A stretch of 64,000 nt of DNA, from NCBI GenBank assembly GCA_932294295.1, contig OW028581.1, positions 18,155,162 to 18,219,161 of the forward strand, read 5' to 3'. The notes beneath the pieces are model-generated. The model searched no databases, had not been told where the DNA came from, and was given only the letters and a program-made list of their open reading frames with translations. This DNA is from Alitta virens. Its lineage: Eukaryota > Annelida > Polychaeta > Phyllodocida > Nereididae. The translations under genes and the position numbers were made by a program. Positions 1 to 11,484 of the stretch are shown piece after piece. How positions within the stretch are numbered: the stretch's first letter is position 1; each line of letters starts with the position of its first letter.

Positions 1-140
1 TTGATAAGATGAATTGGAAAACAAAGGTTAAAAGTGCTGGTTGGCTAATGCTTTCAAGATATTTAATGATAAAGTTTTATTACAAATGTACATAGGTTGA
101 TGTATATTCATATGGGTGGGAGGTTGATGTATATTCATAT

Positions 141-327
141 GGCTGGGTGGGTGATTAGGGCTTTACATCCTGTATTTCTGCACCAATTGGTCTAATTAGG
201 ACAGGCAGAGACCATGGCAATGAGACGAAGGATGAAACAGCCATCCAACTTAGGCTCGACCGGGAATCGAACCCGGGATCCAGCGGTTGGAAGCCCAGAG
301 CGCTACCTCTGAGCTAGGCCTCCGCCC
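141..327 (-). mobile_element. tRNA-derived SINE (family 1), copy 1
   Basis: Minus-strand SINE. The tRNA-like head has an A box (TAGCTCAGAGG) and a B box (GGTTCGATTCC); the loop around CTTCCAA suggests a tRNA-Gly(UCC)-like origin. A unique body and a short dinucleotide tail follow. It is flanked by a 15-bp target duplication, GATGTATATTCATAT, at 126-140 and 328-342. The sister locus near 21680 lacks the insert, so the empty site is known. Confidence 0.93.
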
Positions 328-476
328 GATGTATATTCATATAAAATCTTACATTAGAAAGATTACTTATATTCTGAAAAGTGTTAAATTTCCAGGTCCT
401 AACCTGTCAAGGAATAGCAATGTCTTATTACAGAATACAAGCTAAAACATTACATAAAAACAACTAAGTTCTGTCT

Positions 477-2339
477 TTATTCCGTATCTGCATGGAGCTT
501 TTTGGCTTCAGCATTTTTTTTGGCTTGTTTCTTATCCAAGGCAGTAGTATCATCCCTTGACACATGCCAACAGTAGTCAGCAAGCATAGATGGATTCCAT
601 TTTCCCTGATATCTTTTCTTCATAGCTGCAATGTCCTGGTGGAATCATTCTCCATGCTCATCACTTACTGCTCCACAGTTAAATGGAAAAAAGTCCAGAT
701 GGGAATGTAAAAAGTGTATCTTCAGTGACATTGTACAGCCAAGCATTTTGTAGGACTTCTGGAGGTTTGCCACCAGCTGCTCATAATTATCTGCCTTGTT
801 GTTTCCCAGAAACTCTGTTGCCATTGACTGAAAGGCTTTCCATGCTTTCTTTTCTTTCCCACGCAACAGACGATCAAAAGTATCATCTCTCAGAAGTTCT
901 CGAATCTGTGGACCGACAAAGACGCCTTCCAAATTTTTTATCTTCACTTTGTCTTGGAAACTTTTCATACAGATATTTGAAACCTGCTTTCATTTTGTCC
1001 ATACCTTTTACAAAGTTCATCATTAGCCCCAGCTTAATATGTAAAGGTGGTAACACAATTTTCTGGGAGTCAACAAGGGGTGGATATTGGACATTTTCTT
1101 TTCTGCTTCCCATGACTGTTGAAGTGGCCAGTCTTTCTTAACATAATGGAAATCACTGGCTCGGCTGTCCCATTTACAGTACTTGGTATATCCACCTTGC
1201 AGGCCAAGCAAGAGAGCAACAACTTTCAAATCACAACAGAGCAGCAATTGATGTCATGCATACTTTCTACACCTCAACAGCTGTTTTATGTTTTCATATA
1301 TGACCAACTGGAACAGATGGCAAAACATTGCCGTTGTGCAGTAGAACAGGTTTAAGACTGGTTTTGGATGAATCAATAAACAATCTCTGTTTATTTGGAT
1401 AATAAGTGATGTTAAGGTCTGCCATCAAGCCATTGATATCATTGCAGCAAACCAAATCACCTTCCATTAAGAAAACTGAACCAGAACCTTTTGGCAATCA
1501 CGAAAAACAGAGATCCTAACATTTCTCTCCAATAGTTTTCTCTGTTGTAGTCTGGAGCCCAACAGCTCTGCTTTACTCTTAGACAGTTCTAATCCATGAC
1601 CAGGTCATTTAGTTCATTCTGTAATATGAGGTGTGGTTCGGGAGAGGAATATGGTGACCTAAAGTTGGGGTCAGCTGACGTTGATGCCAAACAAGACAGT
1701 GCGCATTGCACAAGCTGCTGCTGACAACGCATTAGAAGACCTTTGTTTCAAGCTACTACCTTACAACATCTCTTTACCAGATATCCAACACAGACAATTA
1801 TTGATTTTTACATGCTTCTGGTTTCTACTACCAAATATAGATAATGAATCTTAACCTAGAGAGCCTCTACATAGCCCACTCAGGTACTGAAGAGGCGTTA
1901 AACAATAACACACACACACACGCCTCAGGACTAGCTGTATCCTGATCATCATCCATCTTGATCATCATCCGAGTCTAGAGAGAAGGATTCTGGTGGATCA
2001 GGAATTAGTAGTTTTTCTCCATGAGGTACAGGTCGCAGAGCTGATGGAATAGTTGGATTTTGCACAGTCCATTTTTTCTTTTTTGATATTCCTTTTGCAA
2101 CTGGGGAACCATACAAAAATAACAACTGCTACTGTCATCTGTTGGTTCTCGCCAAATCATTGGAATTACGAAAGGCATAGATTTTCTTTTCTTGTTGAGC
2201 CACTGACGAAGATTAGTTGCACATGTGTTACGTACTGATCCCCTTTTTTAACACTGCAGTTATACTGCGCTTTTGTGATGCTTGCCTCACCACCAATATA
2301 ACAGAAGTTATCAGCATTGTTTACACAGTTTCGAGGCAT
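477..2339 (-). pseudogene. Transposon-like multicopy gene, decayed copy A
   Basis: Read on the minus strand from an ATG at 2337-2339 to a stop at 477-479. The pieces match, from memory, an uncharacterised family present in many copies in arthropod and cnidarian genomes. Its marks are an N-terminal Cys-rich part (CCNTCATNLHKCL in the sister copy), an acidic Ser/Asp-rich stretch, the block FLGNNKADNYEQL, then VSDEHGERFHQD and RYQGKWNPSMLADYCW near the C-terminus. Here the frame is broken many times; the longest open piece is 645-968. A LINE 3' end (1689-1921) interrupts it. A close relative lies at 21840-24169 in the same orientation. Function unknown; I infer a mobile-element origin from copy number and lack of introns. 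Confidence 0.7.
1689..1921 (+). mobile_element. 5'-truncated LINE 3' end
   Basis: The segment is absent from the sister copy around 23735 and ends in an (AC)n tail, so it is a retroposed 3' end. The same sequence occurs inverted at 62905-63110 as the 3' end of an RNase H-bearing LINE. The flanks share only GCC as a possible target duplication. Confidence 0.8.
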
Positions 2340-2559
2340 TTCTGCTTCCTGAGGTCAAAAACATGAGACAGTTCCTAAGAAATATCAGGCACTAAAAATT
2401 GTACAAGCTGCTACATGCTTAAGATGCATATAAACGTGTGCCACCGCTCATGAAATGTCTCTACATGCATGCATTTTTTCCACTTCCAGGACGTAGATTT
2501 CTGCAAATATGTCAAGCAGAGCATGTACTGTCAAAACTCTGGCCAGGATTAATGTATTC

Positions 2560-3360
2560 TAATGTGCGCAGTGTTTTGAGGTAGTACTGGTACCTCAGAG
2601 ACAAACATTTCCTTTCGATTAACACCTGTTCTCTCTTTAATTTGCATAGAATTTCAAATTTTGACCCAATCCTGTATTTTGAAAACTAGAGCCAATTAGC
2701 ACTTTTGATTAAAAATTCTTTATTAGTGACCCAAATTTGGTAAAGTTTCACTACTTTTATTCAAGCATTTTGCCTGTAGACCCGTGATAATTGCAGAAAG
2801 CATTCCTTTCAAATTCAACAAAAACAGAGTCCATCTCCATCAGTTCATTAATTGCAGCAATTGCACAATTGTCTAATTCCAGAGGCAAAGCATCAATCAT
2901 TTTAGACCTTATATATGATAAGTTCTCTCCAATCAATGTGCTGGATAATGCAATGTCTCGATTAGCTATGAATTTAACTCACTGATTTAAACTGTTACAC
3001 ATTTTCTTGAGCATGGATGTGTTAATCGCACACATATTTAATACCATGAGAGTAGACAAACGTAATAGAAATTTAAACCGAAGAATTTAAATTTTATTAG
3101 TTGTTTTTCATAATAGGCTGATTGATAGGCTAACAAAAAGTTTTATAAAGTAACTGCAATAAATGGCATGACCAGGTATGTACATGAATGTTTTTTAAAA
3201 TCATAGAAAAAATTATCTATAAGGCTTAGCATCAAGTTCTTGCGGTTATGGAAATTTGCACTGCCATAAAACCTGCCCATGTGATGCAAAGTGGTTATTT
3301 ATTGATGGTACTGACAGTGATTTAAATGCATTGGGTCAAGTTTTATCCAAAATTTTGTGG
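2560..3360. other. AT-rich spacer, partly shared with 25030-25430
   Basis: Continuation of the region duplicated at 25030-25430 up to about 2960, then AT-rich sequence with no recognisable gene. I see no exon, RNA gene or TIR element here. Confidence 0.4.
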
Positions 3361-4150
3361 CTAAATAATGAGGCGGTCTTCATAATGAGGTGGTCTTCAT
3401 AGTGATTTATTTATTCCAATATATTTTACATGGGTTGCATCATCAGCACAGCTGTTTTGCAGATGGCCCATAAAAACAATATGTTATATTGTACAATATA
3501 GTATAAAAACATTTAAAACAAAGGCGTATAAAAACAGAAATATATAAAAGTAAGGTTCATAAAATGGTTAAACTAAAATGTGGCGTTTCAAGTGATGTGG
3601 TTTAATGTGAGGTGGTCTTAATAATGAAGTTGTTTTAAAACTGAGGTGGTCTTGATAATATAGCGTCTAAATAGTGAGGTGGTCTTGATAATATAGTGTC
3701 TAAATAGTGAAGTGGTCTTAGCATTGCTTAGATTCAGATTCAGATCACATTTATTTTTCTTTTGTACATTACAATTTTAACATTAAAACAGAGTAGAGCT
3801 TGGGGACTCCTCCAAGATGATCTTTTCATCGCTGCTGAGGCACCCCCCTTTACATTATAATTATATAAACTATGTATAAACAGATTGTGTTTATGGTGCC
3901 CGTGAATCCACACACTCAGTATAACATGCAATTTGCTCTGATTTAATAAAACTCAAATTTAAAAACAAAAAGTCACTTATTGATGAATTAATTAACATAT
4001 GTCGAGGTGTTCTTATAATTTAATAATGCACTGTTCTTTATACTGAGATTTTTCACGAGTGAACTGGTCTTAATAGTGAGGTGGTTTTAATTGTTAGTTG
4101 ATCTTATTTTGAGGTGTTCTCATAACAGTGATATGGTTTTAATAGTTTAG
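3360..4150. repeat. Degenerate minisatellite, unit about AATAGTGAGGTGGTCTT
   Basis: A 17-bp word of the type AATAGTGAGGTGGTCTT recurs with many substitutions at 3365-3400, 3600-3720 and 4050-4150. It is interrupted by AT-rich retroposon-like sequence, including a LINE-type 3' end near 3730-3930. The copies are diverged, so the array is old. Confidence 0.55.
3735..3860 (-). mobile_element. LINE 3'-end fragment, family R3 copy 1
   Basis: Shares a motif (GGGACTCCTCCAAGATG... followed by a C-rich run) with 36428-36565 and 53340-53450. On the minus strand each ends in an A/T-rich tail, as expected of retroposon 3' ends. No coding part remains. Confidence 0.4.
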
Positions 4151-4197
4151 AAGTGTTGCATTTTGCGGTTTGTTTTTAATAACATCATTGTTACTAA

Positions 4198-4454
4198 GAT
4201 TGTTGAATTTTTGTCCTATTTGTCGCACATCTTTCAGTGCTTGACACTCTCTGGTGATCAATAAATCAGAAAACATTATCAGCCAGTTAGAGCTGATAAA
4301 TTATGCAGTCACCAGTGAATAATGTGTTATTGATTGTTGAATTTTTGTCCTATTTGTCGCACATCTTTCAGTGCTTGACACTCCATGGTGATCAATAAAT
4401 CAGAAAACATTATCAGCCAATTAGAGCTGATAAATTATCCAGTCACCAGTGAAT
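4198..4454. repeat. Tandem pair of a hairpin-forming unit
   Basis: Two copies of a 123-bp unit, 4198-4320 and 4332-4454, offset by 134 bp and nearly identical. Each holds a nested inverted repeat: inner arms TTATCAGC and GCTGATAA (4276-4283 and 4292-4299 in copy 1), outer arms CTGGTGA and TCACCAG. It may be a small fold-back element. Confidence 0.75.
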
Positions 4455-4879
4455 CTGGGATTGACTAGGAAAGTAATATATGTCGGCTTTTTTTTCTTGT
4501 TTGTATGCTATTATTGATTGTATGATTGTAACTTTGTCAAAAGTTGATCGTCTGTCATGTCTATTAAGTTTACAATTCAATTGTTTATGATCCATATCCC
4601 TCTTTCCGATGAGCATTTTCCTTTCACTCCATTTCCTTTATATACTCATATAATGTTACCGCTTCTCCGTTGTTCAAGTGTTATTTCATCTTTTAGTATT
4701 CTGTTCAGTATGTCTCTCATTGTCTTGACATTCTCTACCTTTCATATTTTAATGCTTCATTTTGAAAATTTGTCGCTTCCTGTTGCTTTCTTATCTTTGA
4801 GTTTTTTTATAACTATTCTATTTCTTCTTTTTTTTTGTGATTGGTATACATGATGGGGCTGTTTCATCCATCACCTCAC

Positions 4880-5265
4880 CCTTTTTGATAAGTTGGTCTG
4901 CTATTTGTCGTATCGTAGTTTATGTTCTTCAATTGCAATTTTCAATTTTTTGTTAATATCATTTAGTTTTGAAATATTTGGATTTGGCTCCACCCTTTTT
5001 GATGAGTTGGTCTGCTATTTGTCGTATCATTGTTTATGTTCTTTGATTGCAATTTTCAATTTTTTGTTAATATCATTTAGTTTTGAAATATTTGGATGTA
5101 TCTTTGTTTATGTTCTTCGATTGCAATTTTCAATTGTTTTGTTAATATCATTTAGTTTTGAAATATTTGGATTTGGCTCCACCCTTTATGATGTGTTGGT
5201 CTGCTATTTGTCGTATCATTGTTTATGTTCTTCAATTGCAGTTTTAAATTGTTTGTTAAATATCA
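4880..5265. repeat. Tandem repeat, unit about 114 bp, 3-4 copies
   Basis: A unit running from GATAAGTTGGTCTGC to GGCTCCACCCTTTTT starts at about 4887, recurs whole at 5001, then as a shortened copy, then again from 5190. The repeats stay in frame over 4893-5270, so an open frame exists, but it is low-complexity Phe/Leu/Ser-rich and I do not regard it as a gene. Confidence 0.8.
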
Positions 5266-5815
5266 ACTAGTTTGTAATAAAGCTCTTTGTATTCTTATTA
5301 TGGTTGTTACTTTTGCATGATATTTCAAAGTTACGTTGATTGAATTAATTTGTTCTTGGTATTTCTACTGTTGTCTCCAAGGGCTGGTTTTAGTGTTTAT
5401 CTTATTCCAGCAGTTTGGTTTGGGGCATATGTTATTCTATCTTTAAATTACTTGTATGATTCTATATATCAGAGTTCAGTTTAGGATGTTGTATTTTATC
5501 CCAGTCCATTGGTTCGGTTATGTTTGAACTGTCTTTTTTATTATTATTATTATTTTATTTTTAATGTGTAACGTAAGTGCGTTGTAGTCTGTCTCAATTA
5601 TTTCTCGTTGACTTCTTTCTTGGACATCGATCTATTTCAATATTCATGATGTGTTTAATTAAATCTTGGTTTTTGTGCATTTTCACTTATTGATCTTTCT
5701 TTTTCAATTTTGAAAGAAGTGAGACTATAAATGTACTGATATTGAACTTGTCACTTTACAGGCAATTAAAGAGATAAATTGCTTAGTACGGCCTTTTACT
5801 GCTCTGTATCTTCTG
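5266..5815. other. AT-rich spacer without recognisable feature
   Basis: T-rich sequence following the tandem repeat, with a short ATT microsatellite near 5540. No exon or transposon signature seen. Confidence 0.4.
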
Positions 5816-5819
5816 CCTA

Positions 5820-5911
5820 TCCTTCGTCTCATTGCCATGGTCCCTACCTGTCCTAATTAGCCCATCAGGTGCAGAAATACAGGACGTAAAGCCCTAATCC
5901 ACCACCACCAC
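5820..5911 (+). mobile_element. SINE family 1, body fragment (copy 2)
   Basis: Only the 3' body remains, from the CCTTCGTCTCATTGCC block to the AAAGCCCTAAT end and a CCA-rich tail. The tRNA head is missing. Confidence 0.85.
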
Positions 5912-5975
5912 TGTATCTTCTGCCACTCGGCAATAGTTCATACAGATATAAAGATCAGCATTTTGATCATCAATA

Positions 5976-6137
5976 CTCTGCGCTCAGGGCTTCCAACTTC
6001 TGGGTTCCGGGTTCGATTCCCGGTCGAGCCTAAGTTGGATGGCTGTTTCATCCTTCGTCTCATTGCCATGGTCTCTGCCTGTCCTATTTAGCCCAACTGG
6101 TGCAGAAATACAGGACGTTAATCACACACACACACAC
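5976..6137 (+). mobile_element. SINE family 1, 5'-truncated (copy 3)
   Basis: Retains the B box (GGTTCGATTCC), the body and an (AC)n tail but has lost the A box end. It is 60 bp downstream of copy 2, in the same orientation. Confidence 0.9.
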
Positions 6138-6139
6138 AT

Positions 6140-8085
6140 CATCAATACTCTCTCATTTTTTGACTGGCTCAGCATTTTTAATAGTTGTTGTTTTATGTAT
6201 CAGAATCTCAATCCATAACATATCCTATAATTAGCAGAAGTCATAGAGATAGAGATACTTACTAAGATTGGTTTTACAAATAATCTTCTGAGATATGAGT
6301 TTGTCAATAATGTTTCTGACCAGCAGTATTAAACTTTGTAATAAAATTTTCATCAATAATGCAATATCTATTTTACCCCCATATAAGTACATTATTTATG
6401 ATTATGTGCAGCATAGATGTATTTTTACACTTTAAAAAATGCCCCAATATCTCAAAATTTTCTTTTGTCCAGGTCGATCATTGTGCCAAATTTCATGATT
6501 TCTTCCAAAATGCAAAATTTTTATGGGAGCTATGCCACAGCACTATTCACAGTAGTCATAAGAATTTGGCGAACACAGGCTCCTTTATGATGTCGAATTT
6601 TTTGAACCATTCAAGTTCAGATATCTGTTCAGGCTGTGGCGAAGATTTTCTAGAATTGATGTCTTGTACAATTGACCATCCTCCCGTCTGGCTCGGAAAT
6701 AGAATTGTTTTAACACATGATCGAGTTGTTGAGCATCATACTGCTAAAAATTCACGTGTTCACCCGTTTCACTTAGGTATGCTCGAAATAACCTTACTGC
6801 CTTTTCATTGGCCCTTGTGGTATTTTCTGGTACTATCAATTGGAATTTCTGTTCAATAATTTAAAAAACGTTTCTTGTCGTCCATTTCGAGTTCAGTGCA
6901 CTAAAAAACAACAGGCGAACAGAGCAGACGAGACACAGCACAATATCCCCAGATATGACGCCATTCCACCAAGCGGGGCCTGGCTAAGTTAGGCATACAA
7001 CTTTATATGCATCAGTTGACAAACAATCAGCGATTAACATTCGGCATTGATAGAGGATAAAATATATCATAATGGCGTTTCTTTCTGCACACAAATCTAC
7101 TAAAATAAGATTAATGATGAAAGTATGCACAAGTTGCAAAATCAATTTCTTTTATCTAGTAAAATTTGAATATAATTATGTAAATATAAGATATCAGTTT
7201 TGTCAATATTGTTTCCGACCAGCAGTATTGCCTTTTGAAGTAAGATTTTTATCAATAATGCAATTTCTTTTTTACCCCCAATATTTGTACATTACTCATA
7301 ATTATATGCCTGCATATAACATATAGATGTATATTTACGCATAAATAAAACAATTCACATGTAAATATATATGACGCTGCATACATAATGTACTCAAACG
7401 GTGCAAATTAAGAAATTTATCATGCCAAAGTTGTGCAATTGGAAATGTGGATAAATGATGAACACTTTCGTATAGAATCTCACATTTTATTCAACACAAA
7501 ATGCTGGTAAATTCCCAAAGAATATTAAAAAAATACAAGTATAAAGAACTACAGAAATAAAGTAGTACAGTGCAATAATTTATATAGTTGTTTAATTATT
7601 CACGCCTCAAACTCACATATTGATTTAGTACTAAATCTTACAATACAAGTACAGAATATAACTGCATAAGTACATAATATAACTCAACACTACTTGCAGC
7701 AGATGTGATATTCCACAAGTCCGTATAACTTAGTATTTCTATTTGACTTCCTTTCATTCCAATACCTGCAGCTTCAATAATAAACCACTGAACTAACCCA
7801 TATATTGGAAGCATTTGACCGTAAAATAGCTGTAAATTGATATAATGAAACATTGATTAAATTTGGCAGAATTTATTATTAATTTTAAATATGATTTATC
7901 ATAGTTAACAAGCACCAATTCGTTGAATAAGCTCAGCATCTGTGTGTGTGTGAACATTGTGTGAAGTGATTTTTTTTCACTTATTTTGGCTAAATCATAA
8001 TTTCTGGATTATTCTAGAAAAATTAAGATAACTGTGATGATCAAATTACTACAGTAGCTAGTGGGTCCAACAGTCAATTTTTCCG
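6140..8085. other. AT-rich spacer with diverged dispersed repeats
   Basis: Holds 6177-6300, which recurs at 33673-33776, and a 130-bp block at 6300-6430 that recurs directly at 7197-7345. A 166-codon frame at 6359-6859 shows no domain and starts inside the repeat, so I do not call it a gene. Confidence 0.45.
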
Positions 8086-8164
8086 CCTGTACGGTAGTCT
8101 TAGTAATAAGATTGTATTGTAACATTGGTAATTTTTTCATGTAACTTTTGGAATTTTTCCGGAG

Positions 8165-8347
8165 CGGGGGCCTAGCTCAGAGGTAGCGCTCTGGGCTTCC
8201 AACCGCTGGGTCCCGGGTTTGATTCCCAGTCGAGCCTAAGTTGGATGGCTGTTTCATCCTTCATCTCATTGCCATGGTCTCTGCCTGTCCTAATTAGCCC
8301 ATCAGGTGTAGAAATATAGGACGTAAAGCCCTAATCACACACACACA
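8165..8347 (+). mobile_element. SINE family 1, near full length (copy 4)
   Basis: Complete tRNA-like head, body and (AC)n tail. A 22-bp near-repeat, CCTGTACGGTAGTCTYAGTAAT, lies at 8086-8107 and directly after the tail at 8348-8369. If that is the target duplication, the inserted unit carries about 57 extra bases upstream of the SINE head. Confidence 0.93.
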
Positions 8348-8396
8348 CCTGTACGGTAGTCTCAGTAATATATATTATTTATTTGCATACTCTAAG

Positions 8397-8584
8397 GGGC
8401 GGGGGCCTAGCTCAGAGGTAGCGCTCTGGGCTTCCAACCGCTGGGTCCCGGGTTCGATTCCCGGTCGAGCCTAAGTTGGATGGCTGTTTCATCCTTCGTC
8501 TCATTGCCATGGTCCCTGCCTGTCCTAATTAGCCCAACTGGTGCAGAAACACAGGACGTAAAGCCCTAATCCCACCCACCCACC
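8397..8584 (+). mobile_element. SINE family 1, full length (copy 5)
   Basis: Full tRNA-like head with A and B boxes, body, and a CCCACCCACCC tail. It is flanked by a perfect 16-bp target duplication ATTTGCATACTCTAAG at 8381-8396 and 8585-8600, which fixes both ends. It lies 49 bp after copy 4. Confidence 0.96.
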
Positions 8585-9146
8585 ATTTGCATACTCTAAG
8601 TACAAGTGAAAAGAATTTACATAAATTGCAATTGAAATGTTGTAATGAAATTATGCACAAGTTCTCTGATCATGTCGGCTCTGGCAATAACAGTTCTGTT
8701 AAAAACAGTGTATGTTCTGTCCGATAAAGCCATTATTGTCAATACTCAGTTGAGTTAAAAAGTTTGCATAGTCATGTACATTTTATCACATTTCTTATAT
8801 ATATACAATCCTGTGAACTGGCACTTTTAATAAGATTGTATTGTAACATTGCTAATTTTCTTCATGTAACTTTTGGAAGAACAATATATTATTGTTGTAA
8901 TAATTAAGTAGAATAGTCTTTCTTTAGAAAATGAAACATATAATTTAGAGTGAAAACTCAGGAGAATACTATGATATCATGCTCTTAGAATCAAGAGAAC
9001 ATTCAAGAATGATTCTACATAATTATCACAACGATAATAACATCATTCAAGGTTGTATTTTTATATGGCTAATTTCTAAACTGTATGAAAACCGAAATAT
9101 TGCAATTTTATCCGACATTCATCGCATTGTGTATTGTTTACATCAG

Positions 9147-9373
9147 ATTGTGTTATGGAGAATGTGACAGTAACTCCAAAAAACCGAAAATTTCGTGGCT
9201 GGCTGAACATTTTCAAGGACTTCAAAATGCCTTGTAAGGGCTGGATAACATCATGGAGGTTTTATGGTGTAAATCCAGGGGAATTCTATGCATCAGTGTG
9301 GCAAGATTTGGGTTCATACCAATTTAGAAAAGTTGGATTCAATAAAATCATCGTACCTGCTGCGGGTTATCAT
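9147..9373 (+). CDS. Extracellular protein, exon A (internal)
   Basis: Open between an acceptor (..CATCAG at 9141-9146) and a donor GTAAGA at 9374. It enters in phase 1 and leaves in phase 0. It encodes about 75 residues with the pattern CKGWITSWRFYG..PGEFYASVWQ..G.YQFRKVG, typical of a beta-sandwich module in secreted mosaic proteins of marine invertebrates (from memory, not a named Pfam family). The upstream exon with the start and signal peptide was not found; it should lie before 9147. Exon B follows in matching phase 0 after a 329-bp intron that holds a SINE fragment. Confidence 0.8.
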
Positions 9374-9509
9374 GTAAGAAACTCATTTAGATAAACAGTG
9401 TGTCATTATCTTTCTTTCTTTATGTATATATTGTGACCTATTGGCTTATTTAAGGTAAATCAAGAACTTTGTGAACAGCTTTAATCTAACATTCATAACT
9501 TATTATTGC

Positions 9510-9595
9510 ATGCCTCATCTCATTGCCTGTCCTAATAAAGCTATCAGCTGCAGAAATACAGGATGTAAAGCCCTAATCCACCCACACACATCATA
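9510..9595 (+). mobile_element. SINE family 1, body fragment (copy 6)
   Basis: Diverged 3' body (GCCTCATCTCATTGCC to AAAGCCCTAATCC with a CA-rich end) inside the intron between exons A and B. The head is missing. Confidence 0.7.
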
Positions 9596-9702
9596 ATTTA
9601 TTACTGTAATTTTAGACAAAACTAAAGTAAAAATAGAATTGTAATGATGGGGCATGATGTGTGAAGAAAAAAGAAAGGCAATTGGATATTTTTTGCTTTT
9701 AG

Positions 9703-9964
9703 GTGTTTCATGTTCCTGAAAACTCATGGATAAAGGTGAATGAGAGTCACATTATGGGAATTTTTCACTCTAAAGAATATGAATCCAGACAATATGTATA
9801 CATAGAAGGACACTCTACACTTAAACGTGGGATTCCCCTCTCAAAGACCTATGTCGGAAGACACTTCTATGAATCCGTCACAAGCTCAGATGTCCTACAA
9901 CTCACAACTGAAAGGTACCGTGCACCTGCTGTTCAACCATACATTGAGGGCACTGTGAGACCAG
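9703..9964 (+). CDS. Extracellular protein, exon B
   Basis: Follows a T-rich tract and AG at 9702 and ends at donor GTACAA (9965). It enters in phase 0, matching exon A, and leaves in phase 1. The first residues (VFHVPENSWIKV...IMGIF) complete the module begun in exon A. The rest (SKEYESRQYVYIEGHSTLKR...ERYRAPAVQPYIEGTVRPG) is polar. The last 40 bases plus intron recur in decayed form at 16916-17155. Confidence 0.82.
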
Positions 9965-10239
9965 GTACAATATATCTCATAAGTTTTTGGGACTATGAAA
10001 TATGTTTGAAGTGGCATTATGAAAATGTTTTTCTTAATTAAATATAATTTCTGAGCCAGCTGCTTATTACATTCAAATTTTTAGAGTTTGTTATGGGTGT
10101 ATGTTAGTATCTGAGACTATTATATTACTTTTGAATTATGAAATATTGTGTGAATAGTAGTGGTAGTGGTAGGTTGAGTTAACTGCATTTTAATCACCAA
10201 AGGGTCATTCAAATTTGCGGTTGTAAAAGAAATACTAAA

Positions 10240-11444
10240 GTCAAAGTCAAAATATTTTATAGAGTCTCACCTTTACATTTCTATAAAAACAACATATTGA
10301 ATAGGGTCTACGTCAAGCCATTCTGTAAAAGAATTTTGAGAGACTTTAAAAAAAAGGTAATTAAAACAGTTTGAAACAGAAGCTTACAGATTATCACAGC
10401 ATTTGAGACTTAGATACAATATAGTAGTCCTCTCCTTTAACAGAGGATCTGACAGGAGGTCTTGGATGCATATTTTACAATTTTGTTACAGGGTTAAAAC
10501 AAATATATTTTTCATATCAGTAAGTTGATTAAAACCAGTAAAAACATTAGTGGCAGCATTGAACAGAGTCTCTAATGTCATTATAAGCTGGACAGTTAAT
10601 GATAACATGCAATTTGGTTTCCACATCACATGATGGACATAGTATTTGTTCTTCCAATGTACCTGTTTCAAGCCGTAGGGGGTAACTCCAGATCGGAACT
10701 TGGCAAGAGCACTACGTTGCAATCTGGTAATATGTGGATCTCTGACATATTCCAGACTACCAAATTCTGTCTTAAGCTATCTGTAAGTTCTCAACTTATT
10801 TCGACCAACACTTCTGGCACTACCTTCCCGGCTGATCTCCTCCTTCCAAATTCTAACAAAAAAGTCACTTAACTTCCTGGATACTAACATTTCCAGAGAC
10901 ATTCACTAGTGTGTCTCTCCACCCCATTTCACCGATCACTGCATGGGAGTGTAACGTCCCACTCCTAGGAAGTACCGTCCTGCTCGATATTGAATAGTTT
11001 TTATGTGTGAGAACTCATTTGTGCCCCACACTGAGACTTCGTTATCCAAGATTGGCTGAACCAAGGAGTCGTTTAGCTCGCTAAATACACTATGAGTGAC
11101 ACCTCCATGGGCTTTGCATGTTGGGATAAGTAATCAGGGTGCAGTATCACAGCCTTTGTCATCATGGTAAGATCCAAAAAGTTAAAATAAATTCATTCAA
11201 GATATCGGTATCTATCAACAGTCTGCAGATCGTTTCCACCACATTTAAACTTAACAGCCGACCTTGGGACACTTGGACCTCTCCTGAAGTGAAGGATCTG
11301 GCTTTTGTCAGCATTCACAACTAATTTCCATTCTATATCATCTGCATACAGCAATATTGGAATCGGTTTATCTTCCAGTTTCTTAATTTCTGCCACTAGA
11401 TCGTTTATATATAAATTAAAATTGACACCACCAGAAAGTTTCAA
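10240..11444 (-). mobile_element. 5'-truncated LINE in intron B-C
   Basis: Minus-strand remains of a non-LTR retrotransposon. 11193-11444 keeps RT blocks: a GV..NLYINDLV motif, the catalytic ILLYADDI, then a VNADKSQILHFRR segment and DRYRYLE. 10486-10722 keeps the typical C-terminal RSALAKFRSGVTPY part that precedes the Cys/His motif in such elements. Frames are broken. It sits inside the intron between exons B and C of a plus-strand gene. Confidence 0.8.
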
Positions 11445-11484
11445 TCACCAAGGAATTTTGTATTTTTCTGGTTTGGTATTTCAG

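Noticed and set aside
4557..5270. Hydrophobic frames suggesting membrane proteins
   Set aside because: They follow from T-rich sequence and a 114-bp tandem repeat, not from a gene.
6359..6859. 166-codon plus-strand frame
   Set aside because: It starts inside a dispersed repeat, has no domain, no splice support and biased T-rich composition.
8165..8235. Apparent tRNA-Gly gene (A and B boxes, CTTCCAA loop), also at 8397 and on the minus strand near 250-327
   Set aside because: The same tRNA-like head is joined to a shared body and AC tail in all copies and flanked by target duplications, so these are SINE heads. The acceptor stem does not close.
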